Assembly (NCBI RefSeq): GCF_963855985.1
Contig: NC_087104.1
Coordinates: forward strand, 8,866,001 to 8,930,000
Direction of reading: 5' to 3'
Source of the DNA: Ostrinia nubilalis
Lineage: Eukaryota; Arthropoda; Insecta; Lepidoptera; Crambidae
DNA: 64,000 bases
Both the position numbers and the translations under genes were made by a program. The notes under the pieces are model-generated. The model was not told where the DNA came from and searched no databases. It saw only the letters and a program-made list of their open reading frames with translations. This document shows, piece by piece, positions 37,613-48,520 of the stretch (position 1 is the first letter of the stretch; every line of letters begins with the position of its first letter).

Positions 37613-38336
37613 TAGTATAGATAGATGCTTGTAGATAGTAACAACCTATTTTTATGTAAAAAAAAACAAGATTTACGAAGTTGGTGTATACAGGCGTGGA
37701 CTTTATTTTCATGCCTAAGATTTTTTATCATGAAGCACTTCATTAAACACACGTGCTTTTTAAATAATTACTAACTCACTAAAATTGCCGTAATAATTAC
37801 TTTACTGATAACTAAAAGGTTTCATGTACCTATGAAACAAAACGTTTTTTTTCACTAAATTATGTCATATCTTTTATTTGTTGCATGTTTCTTACCAACT
37901 TCAGTACCTAATACCTAAAATAGAATTTGTGTGTGAATAGATAGAGCCTTATTCATTGGCCCAAAAAGCTTTCAAAAAGCTGTACCTGCAAAATACCTAA
38001 TTCATGATACCCATAGCACAGAAATCGATTAATTACAATACCTTTACTACAATTGTGTACTATACGGATGAAGTATGACATGAGATATTTACGAGGTCTG
38101 CCCATGATCCCATTGCATATTGCAGTATCATCTGTCCTGTGTTGTATGCTAACTAGATACCTCGTGTATGGTTAGCGAAATGGACCGTACATTTGGATAA
38201 CTGTGTGTAGGTTGGTGAAATATGGGTTTTCTCGTAATTGGACAGATACCTAAATCTTGCAGTTTACTAGATCCAGTGCAAAATATTATGTCACAATGAA
38301 AAATCGCGAATATTTTCCAAAGGTTTTGAAGCATTA
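37613..38336. other. Noncoding DNA, nothing recognised
   Basis: AT-rich; no structure seen. Confidence 0.4.
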
Positions 38337-38512
38337 GAGTAGGCGCACACCGTTGATTTTTAGTTGGCCGATAGTTGTGCCCGATTTCAAATTGTATGAA
38401 GAATCGGCCAAATCGAATCGGCGTAGTGTGCGCACTCCCATACATGCCCATACTGATCAACAGCCCGACTAAACTATCGGCCGACGAAAAATCAACGGTG
38501 TGCGCCTACTCT
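38337..38512 (-). mobile_element. Harbinger-like MITE, 176 bp, TTA duplication
   Basis: Inverted ends GAGTAGGCGCACACCGTTGA and TCAACGGTGTGCGCCTACTC are bordered by TTA on both sides (38334-38336 and 38513-38515). It is the inverse orientation of 44191-44368. Internal GTATGAAGAATCGGCCAAAT is shared by all three copies. Confidence 0.85.
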
Positions 38513-38515
38513 TTA

Positions 38516-40523
38516 AGTTATTGAATATAGAATTCATGTTATAGCGATATTATGTAATGTAATGCGACATCGTACTCGTATTATAACAAATCGATATTAC
38601 ACTTCTTTCATATTTTTGATTCTAGAGGTCTCACTATGTGATTTTTAAATGATTATAAAATGAATTTAAGTTTCTAAAATAATTTCCAAATAATTTTACC
38701 TAAATCATTTGGAAAATTTTCATTGGAAAAGAGCTCCACCATGTAGGAAATAACATTGAAATACATAAGCAGGATATGTTAACACTGATTGATAATGTAA
38801 ATAAATGCTGCGCGGAGTAACTTCGTCATGGGGTGTGGCGTGTTACCATCCAGCTGAGTCTGGCGCCAGAACAGGGTTATCAAAGAAAATTATTATTTAT
38901 TATTTTTATTTTATTTTATTTATTTAGGACAACCAACAAGACAGACACAAGTACAATCAAAGGGGTTTACATACATATTTTGTCTTAGGACTAGGTGCTA
39001 TCTTAATTACAGGCTGCATGCAAAAGTGAACTTTTGATAGAATTTTATTAACAGAATTTAATTTTTGAACTTCTTTCACTCGTATTTTTTCAACAACAAT
39101 GTAGTTACTTTTATAATAAGGGAAACTTATTATTGGCTATACTATCAGTCTAATTCTTGCAACTAATATTTTATAGGTTTCTATAAATAAATGTAAAGAC
39201 ATTGATATAAATGACCTATTGATCTGATCATCATTATCATCATCATCTCAACTTATGGCAGTTCACTGGACGTAAGGCTCTCCTGAGAAAATGCCTTCTA
39301 CTTCTTCAAACCTCGCGATGACTGATTTATATTGTTAAGTTAAAGTAGATATTATTATTTACTCATAAATATCTAAAGAATCACAGTCCCAACAAACTCA
39401 TGTATAAACAGTTAAAGTATCTTGGTTAAATAATGTTTCGTTTGCGTGTAAGAATCCAATTACTCTTGAGAGTAATTACCAAAAGAACTGGAATGGAAGC
39501 CATTGGCCCCATGGGTCTTAGACGAGTTTACTCTTATAAATTGACGTTACTGTTTTCTTTTGGAAAGCCCAATGAAATTATTCACATTGTAAAAGAAGAA
39601 AATAAAAAAAAACATTTAGAATGGTGTTTTAAAAGCAAACTGAAACCTTTGTGTAACACGTGTAGTGTGAAATAAAACATTGCGTCAAACCTGGAAAATA
39701 CAGGCTTTGAAAATGTTGCCAACCCTGAATGTTTGACAGAGTTGTCCCCTTTGATCAATGTACGGAAAACGAGGCGCTCGCGACCACTCGCAAAACGTTC
39801 TCACGCTAAGCGAGTTACCAGAATATACCCCTACATAATACAGAATTAGGTACGAGCAATATTAAGCGAGATTTACCGGCCTAAATAACGTTAATAACGT
39901 ACCTAGAATGAAGCTAAAAATAACGTTAATACTGATAACGTAATGAATAATATGGCCAGTAAACTACGGTTTAGACTTTCATATGTATATGTAATTAAAG
40001 TTAAATTATAATGTAAAGATCTACGATAACTAAAAAAGTGATCAACTTGAGACAGAAGAAACTAATAACGATTCAAATCCTTGTTAGTCAGAGCATGAGT
40101 TTGATCGATACTACCTTGTTGCATGCAAATTAGAACTATAGTCAATTAATATCGGTATAGAAATAAGTAATCTTTACTAATATCCTGACGACTGTCCTTA
40201 CACATTGACAGCAAAACAAACAATTTCGTCAAAACTCTTTCAATTAAAAAGTAATAAAATAAAATGTAATGCTTAACTAAAATTCAAATAAATTATCTTT
40301 TCCAGTAATATAAATGTTTTCGTAGAATCCTGAAACAAGGGGTCTTCTCGGAATATCACGCTTCGCAAACAAAGTTGTCCGGTAACGAAATTTACTCTTA
40401 TAAAAGCATGAGTAGGTAATTAAAATTTGTACTGTAAATAACAAACTAATTACACCTACCCTGTTTGAGCTTATTTCTTTAAAATGATTATAGTAATTTT
40501 GTCGTCTATAAGAATATAATCTA
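38516..40523. other. Noncoding DNA with a LINE-tail-like scrap
   Basis: A (TTTAT)n run followed by TTAGGACAACCAACAAGACA at 38895-38945 resembles a reversed LINE 3' tail. No gene is recognised; the frame at 39433-39675 has no domain character. Confidence 0.35.
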
Positions 40524-40756
40524 TCCCAACTAATATTATAAATGCGAAAGTAATTCTGTCTGTCTGTCTGTCTGTTACGCTTTCCCGCTTAAACCTCGCA
40601 ACCGATTTTGATGAAATTTGGCATAGAGATAGTTTGAGTCCCGGGAAAGAACATAGGATAGTTTTTATCCCGGTTTTTGAAACAGGGACGCGCGCGATAA
40701 AGTTTTTCTGTGACAGACAATATTCCACGCGGGCGAAGCCGCGGGCGGAAAGCTAG
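40524..40756 (+). mobile_element. Intact non-autonomous Helitron, reference copy
   Basis: It runs TCCCAACTAATATTATAAAT, a (TGTC)n tract, AACCGATTTTGATGAAATTT, GTTTGAGTCCCGGGAAAG, GTTTTTATCCCGG, the 3' hairpin GCGGGCGAAGCCGC, then CTAG next to T. The best-preserved member in the window. Confidence 0.9.
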
Positions 40757-40760
40757 TTAA

Positions 40761-40949
40761 TCTATATAAATAAAAATGAATTGATGTTCGTTAGTCTGAT
40801 TAAAACTCGAGAACGGCTGGGCCGATTGAGCTGATTTTAGTGTTAAAATGTTTGTCGTAGTCCAGGGTAGGTCTAAACGGTGAGCAAATAAGGAAAGATT
40901 TGCTTATTTATTGCCTTTAAGGCGGAACAGAGTTCGCCGGGTCAGCTAG
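40761..40949 (+). mobile_element. Non-autonomous Helitron, third family
   Basis: Starts TCTATATAAATAAAAATGAA, contains GAACGGCTGGGCCGATTGAG, ends GTTCGCCGGGTCAGCTAG next to T. It follows the previous Helitron by 4 bp and faces the next one tail-to-tail 12 bp away. Confidence 0.85.
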
Positions 40950-40961
40950 TTTATGAATAAA

Positions 40962-41460
40962 CTAGCGGCCGCCCGCGACTTCGTACGCGTGGATCCCGTT
41001 TTACCCCCTTCATCTATCTTACGCGGTTTAGATTTTTTTATACAAATGTTTTTTCCCGCTAACTCCCGTTCCCGTAGGAATTTTGCAATATCCTGTTGTA
41101 ACTAAGCTTTAAGTTTACTAAGGTACCTGCATGCCAAATTTCAAGCGTCTAACTTAAGCGGTTTAGATTTTTCATACAAAAGGATTTTCCCGCTAATTCC
41201 TGTTCCCGTGGGAATTCCTAAGTATACTATAACCTGCCCAGGAGTATCAAGAATAATTGTACCAAGTTTCGTTAAAATCCGTCGAGTAGTTTTTGTTTCT
41301 ATAAGGAACATACAGACGGACAGACAGACAGACAGACAAAAATTTTACTGATTGCATTTTTGGCATCAGTATCGATCACTAATCACCCCCTGATAGTTAT
41401 TTTGAAAATATATTTCATGTACAGAATTGACCCTTCACCCTACAGATTTATTATAAGTAG
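40962..41460 (-). mobile_element. Non-autonomous Helitron, inverted relative of 35113-35732
   Basis: Begins CTAGCGGCCGCCCGCGACTT and continues through the same blocks as 35732 read backwards, to GTATCGATCACT and CTACAGATTTATTATAAG. Confidence 0.85.
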
Positions 41461-41812
41461 GTATAGATATTTTACACATCTCAATAACTTTATGAAAGGG
41501 GTTTGGACTGCATTTAGTTTATGCATTCGAAATATAGAGCTTAATGAAGTTACTTTCACTTCATATGTACCTATCTCTTAATTGAGGCCCGGTTGATTTT
41601 AATTTCCATTATTAAATACTTACTTAGGTACAGTTTGAAAAATGTTGAAAATGCCTCATTTTCTGGGAATTCATTTACAATAAGCTTTATAAGCTTTATT
41701 CTAATAGACTTCCCGTATTCTGGTTGTCATCGATACTTGTGATTTTCTAGCACTGATAACAGATTTCTCAATCAGTGAAGCAATTTAAATGCTTATGTAT
41801 CAAATTAAATCT
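41461..41812. other. Noncoding DNA, nothing recognised
   Basis: No gene or bounded repeat. Confidence 0.4.
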
Positions 41813-41882
41813 GTCACTCATCATCATCATCATTACAGCCACAGGACGTTCACTGCTGAACATAGGCCTCCCCCAATCCGTC
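41813..41882 (-). mobile_element. RTE-like LINE 3' tail
   Basis: (CAT)n then CCACAGGACGTTCACTGCTG and AACATAGGCCTCCCCCAAT, the reverse of a lepidopteran RTE-type 3' end. Confidence 0.7.
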
Positions 41883-43179
41883 TCAAATATTTTAAAAATA
41901 ACAAAAAGTCGCAATGAAAAGTCAACTTTATTAAAACTACACCTTTCCCAACACTCATCGCAAAATTACCCATGACGCCCCAAGTCATGGGTGAAGGTAA
42001 AATTATCAAGTCATTAGGGGGACGAGGTGAGATACGAATTAAGAGGACTTAAGTAGCGAACAATGGGCCGAGCTCTGGCAGCTGTACCGGAGGCTTTTGT
42101 CGTGTTTTCTTTGTGTCCGTGCAGAGATGTTTGCGGTAAGGTTGCGGGAATGGACGCTGTTTGATGAAAAGTTGGTTATAACTAATTTTGTGTCCAAATG
42201 TACAGAGATTACGTAAGATTTTGGTTACAAAATCAACCATATTACAACTACAATATGCCTGTGTTTAACTTGACTAATTGGCCTGTAAAAGTTGATGTAA
42301 AGCAGAAGAATTAAACAATTGCATCAAGATTATTATAAGAACTATAGCAATTTGTAATAAACAGCAATGAACAAATTACTAATATTCCCGCGTTTATCCC
42401 TCTGTACGCCAAATATATTATGTTACAAATTGTTACATGCCATCATCACCGCTTTCTAATAATTCAATTAACGCTGTAATTATGATTAACTTCCTCTAAT
42501 CCGCAACAATGTGTTAAACCAACATCAATTAAAATCAATATCTACAGGCTTTGAAATTGGAATTTGTAGTGATGTAATAGGATAGGCTGAAAAGCATAGA
42601 CATCAATCACAGCACCTATTATGTATACCCTCATTTAATGCCAAAAACAGTCTTGATTAGACTCAACAAACACATCCTGACTTGCTACTCAGACCCATCC
42701 AAACTTTGACTTATCCCTAGACAAAATACCTCACTATGTTAGTAATCAAACGGTAAACGGATAATCGCGCTTAAGCCTTATATGGCTGTAGGAAGATACC
42801 AGGAGAATCCCCACTAGCGAGCGTCTCTCAAAGTTTTGAAGTTACCCCGCATTATAATAAGGTTAATTTCAACGGCCCAATCTTGTAGTAACAAGGGTTA
42901 ACTAAAGGGTCGCTTACCTGACCTGAGTTAACGCAATATATTCCGCAGGTAATCAATTTATTCAGGATTAAAAATCTTTAGAGGCGAGGACTTTAAACTC
43001 TATCTTTTTATTAACTTTGGCGCGAATTCATTTTATTTTATCCATGATGTAGGTACCTATCTACCACTAAATTAAGTATTTACTAAAATAAGGTAGGTAT
43101 AATACGTATGTATAAAGAAAGTTCAGTTTAAAAGTGCTTATTATTCTTTATGAAGAAACAAATTAACGTTTTAAATTAT
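41883..43179. other. Noncoding DNA, nothing recognised
   Basis: No gene-like frame or bounded repeat. Confidence 0.4.
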
Positions 43180-43290
43180 GTCCACTGCTTAACATAGGCC
43201 TAAGTAGGTATCCCAATGATTTCCTTATGACCGGTTGGTAGCGACCTGCATCCAGCGCCTTCCTGTGAGGTCTTCAGTCAACCTTGTGGG
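43180..43290 (-). pseudogene. LINE reverse transcriptase C-terminal relic
   Basis: TCCACTGCTTAACATAGGCC and GACCTGCATCCAGCGCCTTC mark the same LINE terminal block as 33600-33740; the minus strand encodes a degraded WMQ motif. Confidence 0.6.
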
Positions 43291-43566
43291 CATATGATGA
43301 TTAAGATGGTATCTATTTCAGTGACCTTAACTCGAGCGTGTGGGAGAATACACCCGGGAGGAAAACAAAGGACCACTTGAGCGTCTTTTAATCTACCGAT
43401 ATTTTGGGAAAACATCTCCCAACAGCCACCGGCTACACGATCCACGATGAGAAAAAGCGGGTATCTACCTATTTTCCCAGTTTGGTTAGGCTTTGTTATT
43501 GTTAGTAATATAGAATTTACAAGAATAGCAAGATGAACTATTTTTCTTAATTCAAGAATAGCTCGA
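43291..43566. other. Noncoding DNA, nothing recognised
   Basis: Moderate GC; no recognisable protein or repeat. Confidence 0.35.
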
Positions 43567-43697
43567 GAGCCAAAGCACACGATGCGTTGCGGAGGCGATG
43601 CGTCGCCGGAGCGGATCGCTATCTTTTGATGGGCACACGAGCGGTGCGCGGCGCCACGTTTTGCGGTGCACACCGCAACGCATCGTGTGCTTGGACT
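43567..43697. mobile_element. Palindromic MITE related to 17151-17232
   Basis: Arms AAGCACACGATGCGTTGCGG and CCGCAACGCATCGTGTGCTT enclose ~80 bp of GC-rich DNA with further short inverted words. The right outer end (TTGGACTG) is eroded. Confidence 0.7.
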
Positions 43698-44162
43698 GAA
43701 GAAAATTAAAAAGTATTTTCTTTATTTTCTTCCAAACACGGCTAGTCATATTCGGACAAACACTTAAAACCTAAAAAAATGCGTTTGTGTGGTTTTGTTT
43801 AGATTCCCTTATAGATCATTTTGTGAAAGCAGTTTTATTAATATACACATTAGTCTTAATATCTCCTTTTTAAGTCGGTTAAACATCGTCCGGAAACTAT
43901 ATTTTTTCCCGGAAAAACTATTTATTTAACACAGATAATAAACAAAACAGATAAGATAACCTTTTGTCCCCCAGTTCGTTACAAATAAAACTGTTTTGCG
44001 ATTTATTGTTCGTATTTCCCGAAGATAAGAAGACGCGTTAAAATAGAGACGCCGCGGTAAATAATGTCTCAATCCCTTTTGAACGGGCCCCAGAGCTCTG
44101 AACCTATTTATCGCGTATAAGTGGGTATACTGTGACACAAATCTTTACAAAGACAATCGTCC
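43698..44162. other. Noncoding DNA, nothing recognised
   Basis: AT-rich; no structure seen. Confidence 0.4.
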
Positions 44163-44190
44163 TTAGGCTGAGTTGCTCCACCCAACTTTA

Positions 44191-44368
44191 AGAGTAGGCG
44201 CACACCGTTGATTTTTCGTCGGCCGATATAGTTTAGTCGGGCTGTTGATCAGTATGGGCATGTATGGGAGTGCGCACACTACTCCGATTCGATTTGGCCG
44301 ATTCTTCATACAATTTGAAATCGGGCAAAACTATCGGCCAACTAAAAATCAACGGTGTGCGCCTACTC
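44191..44368 (+). mobile_element. Harbinger-like MITE, 178 bp, TTA duplication
   Basis: Same family as 38337-38512 in the opposite orientation, flanked by TTA (44188-44190 and 44369-44371), inserted inside another MITE. Confidence 0.9.
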
Positions 44369-44403
44369 TTATGGTAACTATAACGAAAACCGGTGCTTTT
44401 TGT

Positions 44404-44550
44404 ATTTATTTATTTTTATTTAAAGACTTTATTGCACACACAACAATGTTCAGTACAAAAAGGCGAGCTTAATGCCATAAGTCATTCTCTACCAGCTGAC
44501 CTTGAGCAAAACAGAGATATTGAGTAGGCGGTGTTAAAAAGCTACGGATA
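44404..44550 (-). mobile_element. 5'-truncated LINE 3' UTR
   Basis: Read on the minus strand it gives GGCATTAAGCTCGCCTTTTT, an AATAAA signal (GCAATAAAGTC) and an (AAAT)n tail, i.e. the 3' end of a non-LTR retrotransposon inserted in the MITE. Confidence 0.6.
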
Positions 44551-44766
44551 TGGAGTTTGACAGATTTTGGACGTTTGTTAAAGCTAAAGTAAGATGGTGC
44601 AACCTAATCATTTTGTTATTATCTCTCCTTTAGAGTGGCCCATGGCTCGTGTTACTAATATCTTTCCTGGAAAGGATGGCAAAGTGCGTGCTGTCGAAGT
44701 GCGTACCGCAAACTCTCATACTCACTCTAGGTCTATAACCAAAATATGTGTCCTACCATTGGAAGT

Positions 44767-45112
44767 GTAACATTTTACACTAATTTAGCTATGAACATCT
44801 CATTGTTTGTTTTTTCTTTTCTATGCTTGATATAATATGGAAGTGTAACATTTTACACTAATTTACATATAAACATCTTATTGCTTGTTTTTTCTTTTCT
44901 ATACATGACATACATTGTATACAATATTGTTTAAGTTTTTGTTGTACTGAACCAATGTGTACTAAGTTTATGTACCTAATTAGTTTGTTTCTTTAGAATT
45001 ACATATTGTTTCTGTGGCCGCCACCATGTTGGCAACATCGAATAAAAATGTTTATTTTTTACTCTAGCAACTAAGAACTTCTTGCTTCCTTGCTTGTGTG
45101 TCTGCAACAAAC
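44767..45112 (+). repeat. LTR-like segment, first copy
   Basis: TGTAACATTTTACACTAATT to about CTGCAACA, beginning in the integrase stop codon. It contains two ~76-bp imperfect direct repeats (44761-44836 and 44838-44913) and an AATAAA near 45040. The limits are inferred from TG...CA ends; no tRNA-primer site was recognised after it. Confidence 0.5.
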
Positions 45113-45151
45113 GTGTAATGTGCTATTACTTGAAAGTCGTCAATAAAAATT

Positions 45152-48139
45152 GTGAAATTCACCAATTTCATTAATTTGGATAGTTGTACCACAAAACTTC
45201 GTGTAGTATTTGATGGTTCCATGCTAACTGAAAAGAAGGTGTCACTCAATAACATGTTGCTCAACGGTCCTGTAGTTCAGAGTGATTTGTTTGAAATTTT
45301 ACTAGCTTTCAGATTAGAAAAGTTGTATTTTATATGCGATATTACAAAAATGTTTAGATGCATTGAAATAGATCCCAAGCAACGATCTTTGCAAAACATA
45401 CTTTGGCGTGAGTCACGAGACGACCACATTAAATGTATACAGTTAAACACCGTTACCTATGGTCTCAAGTCATCCTCGTACCTGGCTACGCGTTGTCTCA
45501 TAGATCTTGCTGATAAATATAAGGATTTATATCCACGTGCATCATCAATACTTAAGAACAATACCTTCGTAGATGATATGCTCCCAACCACTAACACTGA
45601 AACTGAATTGTTGAAAATGCAGGAGGAAATTATAGATCTTCTCGCCCTGGGAGGATTCCAGGTTCACAAGTGGGCCTCCAACTGTAGCTCAATACTAGAA
45701 AAGGTACCTAAAGACAAGCATCAGCCTGTAAAGCCTGATCTGCAAGGAGATTACATCAAAGTTTTAGGTATTAATTTCGATACTGGAGAGGATGTGTTTG
45801 CAAGCTCATGTCCGGAGCCTTACCAAAGCTTACATGATACAAAACGCGAAATATTAAGTTATATCAGCAAATTTTACGACCCTTTGGGACTGATAGGACC
45901 GATGATTGTTCATGCAAAGGTAATTATGCAACTGCTATGGGCTTCTGATTCGGACTGGGACGCCACTCCTCCAGACAATATTCGTCAAATGTGGCTTGAA
46001 TTTGTTAAAAATCTTTCACAGATGAATACCATTAACATCCCGCGATGTGTCAAACCAATAAATGCAGTAAGCATTCAGCTTATAGGATTTGCAGATGCAT
46101 CTTCTGTAGCTTACGGGTGTTGCCTATATTTGCGTTCCATTGACGAGCAAGGTAACGTTCATATGCATTTGCTTTGTTCGAAGTCACGTATAAATCCGTG
46201 TAAAAAAAAGCTTACCATGCCTAAACTTGAGCTGAATGCTGCGATATTATTGGCTACGCTAGCTAAAAAAGTAAAAGGTACGTTACTTAAAAAATTCTTA
46301 GTCAACGATACTCATTTCTTCTCAGATTCGCAAATTGTATTAGCCTGGTTGAGAACTGATGTCACTCAGTTGCAAACATACGTCGCAAATAGAGTCAGGT
46401 CGATAGGGGAACTCACACACAGCTATGAGTGGCATTATGTTAACACCAGTGATAATCCTTCAGATTGTCTTAGCAGAGGTATTCAACCACACGAACTACA
46501 AAACCATGTTTCGTGGTGGCACGGCCCTTCGTTCTTGCATGATCGAAATTATGCATTCTTGCCAGTTCCTCAAACTGAGATACAGCTACCTGAATTAAAA
46601 AAGAACAATAGTTTAATTGTTTGTACAACAACTGTTGATACTCATTGCAGTATTTTTGATGGGCTAAAAAAGTATTCGAGTATAAACAAAATGACTAGAA
46701 TTCTTGCATACGTCATTAGATTTTGTAATAATATAGGGGCCAACTCTGTTAAAAGGAAAGGATTTGTCACCGCAGATGAACTTGACAATGCATTGCTGTT
46801 GATAGTGAAGCATGAACAATATCAATTTTATCCAGATGAAATTAAGTCTCTGCAATCTGGCAAACAAGTCACAGGTAGCTTGATGCAACTTTCACCTTTT
46901 ATAGACGGTGTCGGTGTTATTAGGGTCGGTGGTCGGCTACAAAATGCATTACTTCCCTATGCAAATCAGCACCCCGCAATATTGCCCAAAAAATCGATTA
47001 TCACCGAATTGATTATTAGGAATAAACACATTATGCTCCTGCATGCAAGTCAAAGGCTGGTTTTATCATCTATCAAACAAAGATTTTGGATTCCTGATGG
47101 ATTGCGCACTGTAAAAAAGGTTATTCATAAATGTGTAACCTGTCACAGATTGAAAGCCGCTGCAGCAACTCAACTGATGGGTTCCTTGCCTTCAGCGCGA
47201 GTCAACGCATGCCGCCCGTTTGAGAAGGTCGGGGTAGACTTCGCTGGACCGGTTGCCGTAAAAAACAGTCGCATCAGGAAACCCGTCATTGGAAAAGGTT
47301 ACATTGCACTATTCGTATGTTTCGTCACGAAGGCTATCCACCTTGAACTTTGCTCAGATTTGACAACCGAGTGCTTTCTCGCGTGCTTCAAGCGCTTTAT
47401 TGCAAGAAGGAATTTGCCCAGCGATGTCTACTGTGACAACGGCACGACGTTTAAGGGGGCAAGGAACAAATTGGATGAGTTCTATACCTTGCATTCTTCT
47501 CAGAGCCATCAGCATAATGTACAAGCATTCGCTTCGAAAAAAGGTATAAATTTTCACTTCATTCCCAGCTATAGTCCTACGTTTGGAGGTTTATGGGAAA
47601 GTGGCGTAAAGAGTACAAAGTATCATTTGAAGCGTGTTGTCGGCAAAGCGCTGCTCACGTACGAACAGCTAAATACCGTCCTGGTCGAGATTGAGGCTGT
47701 GCTGAATTCGCGTCCACTCACGGCAGTAACTGCTGATGCGAGTGACTTCTCATACATTTCTCCTGGTCACTTTCTTACAGGGGCGCCGCTCAGTGCTTAT
47801 CCTGAGCGCGATGTTAGTGGTACTCCCACTAACCTTCTTAGATTTTGGTCAATCACAGTGAGTATGAAGCAATCCTTTTGGAGTTACTGGAGTAAGAATT
47901 ACCTTAATTTATTGCAAAACAGACCTAAGTGGCGTTCAGTAATGCCTAATGTGAAGGTTGGTAGTTTGGTAATCCTACGGAACGACAACACCTCTCCTTT
48001 AGAGTGGCCCATGGCTCGTGTTACTAATATCTTTCCTGGAAAGGATGGCAAAGTGCGTGCTGTCGAAGTGCGTACCGCAAACTCTCATACTCACTCTAGG
48101 TCTATAACCAAAATATGTGTCCTACCATTGGAAGTGTAA
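45152..48139 (+). CDS. pol: BEL/Pao Pol polyprotein (RT-RNase H-integrase), N-terminally truncated
   Basis: The uninterrupted frame of ~995 codons begins without a proper start (the first in-frame ATG is 45221). Reverse transcriptase: TTKLRVVFDGS near residue 13, CDITKMF (Asp 63) and the catalytic FVDD at 139-142. RNase H: FADASSVAYG near 313, then the acidic EL of KLELNAA and DSQIVLAWL. Integrase: His/Cys zinc module (HAS...CVTCH, ~630-660), then the D,D-E core with VDFAGP (~695), CDNGTTF (~760) and GGLWESG (~815). The Pao-type C-terminus ends at TAA 48137-48139. These enzymes would copy and insert the element's DNA, but gag and protease are missing and the RT start is cut, so it can at most be mobilised in trans. 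Intact coding implies recent activity or relocation. Confidence 0.9.
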   Translation: MKFTNFINLDSCTTKLRVVFDGSMLTEKKVSLNNMLLNGPVVQSDLFEILLAFRLEKLYFICDITKMFRCIEIDPKQRSLQNILWRESRDDHIKCIQLNTVTYGLKSSSYLATRCLIDLADKYKDLYPRASSILKNNTFVDDMLPTTNTETELLKMQEEIIDLLALGGFQVHKWASNCSSILEKVPKDKHQPVKPDLQGDYIKVLGINFDTGEDVFASSCPEPYQSLHDTKREILSYISKFYDPLGLIGPMIVHAKVIMQLLWASDSDWDATPPDNIRQMWLEFVKNLSQMNTINIPRCVKPINAVSIQLIGFADASSVAYGCCLYLRSIDEQGNVHMHLLCSKSRINPCKKKLTMPKLELNAAILLATLAKKVKGTLLKKFLVNDTHFFSDSQIVLAWLRTDVTQLQTYVANRVRSIGELTHSYEWHYVNTSDNPSDCLSRGIQPHELQNHVSWWHGPSFLHDRNYAFLPVPQTEIQLPELKKNNSLIVCTTTVDTHCSIFDGLKKYSSINKMTRILAYVIRFCNNIGANSVKRKGFVTADELDNALLLIVKHEQYQFYPDEIKSLQSGKQVTGSLMQLSPFIDGVGVIRVGGRLQNALLPYANQHPAILPKKSIITELIIRNKHIMLLHASQRLVLSSIKQRFWIPDGLRTVKKVIHKCVTCHRLKAAAATQLMGSLPSARVNACRPFEKVGVDFAGPVAVKNSRIRKPVIGKGYIALFVCFVTKAIHLELCSDLTTECFLACFKRFIARRNLPSDVYCDNGTTFKGARNKLDEFYTLHSSQSHQHNVQAFASKKGINFHFIPSYSPTFGGLWESGVKSTKYHLKRVVGKALLTYEQLNTVLVEIEAVLNSRPLTAVTADASDFSYISPGHFLTGAPLSAYPERDVSGTPTNLLRFWSITVSMKQSFWSYWSKNYLNLLQNRPKWRSVMPNVKVGSLVILRNDNTSPLEWPMARVTNIFPGKDGKVRAVEVRTANSHTHSRSITKICVLPLEV

Positions 48140-48481
48140 CATTTTACACTAATTTAGCTATGAACATCTCATTGTTTGTTTTTTCTTTTCTATGCTTGAT
48201 ATAATATGGAAGTGTAACATTTTACACTAATTTACATATAAACATCTTATTGCTTGTTTTTTCTTTTCTATACATGACATACATTGTATACAATATTGTT
48301 TAAGTTTTTGTTGTACTGAACCAATGTGTACTAAGTTTATGTACCTAATTAGTTTGTTTCTTTAGAATTACATATTGTTTCTGTGGCCGCCACCATGTTG
48401 GCAACATCGAATAAAAATGTTTATTTTTTACTCTAGCAACTAAGAACTTCTTGCTTCCTTGCTTGTGTGTCTGCAACAAAC
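48136..48481 (+). repeat. LTR-like segment, second copy
   Basis: Appears identical to 44767-45112, offset by 3369 bp, with the same internal 76-bp duplication. Confidence 0.5.
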
Positions 48482-48520
48482 GTGTAATGTGCTATTACTT
48501 GAAAGTCGTCAATAAAAATT

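Larger units (their letters stand above)
44166..44605. mobile_element. MITE of the GGCTGAGTTGC family split by two insertions
   Basis: The 5' end TTAGGCTGAGTTGCTCC and the 3' end AAGATGGTGCAACC belong to the family at 951-1062. The body is split by the Harbinger-like MITE at 44191-44368 (restoring ACTTTATGGTAACT when one TTA and the MITE are removed) and by a LINE 3' tail at about 44404-44550. Confidence 0.75.

Noticed and set aside
38149..38460. 103-codon minus-strand frame, and its twin at 44245-44472
   Set aside because: Both are chance frames inside copies of the same inverted-repeat MITE.
45064..45264. 66-codon minus-strand frame repeated at 48433-48633
   Set aside because: Antisense shadow of the LTR/RT segment; identical only because the DNA is duplicated.
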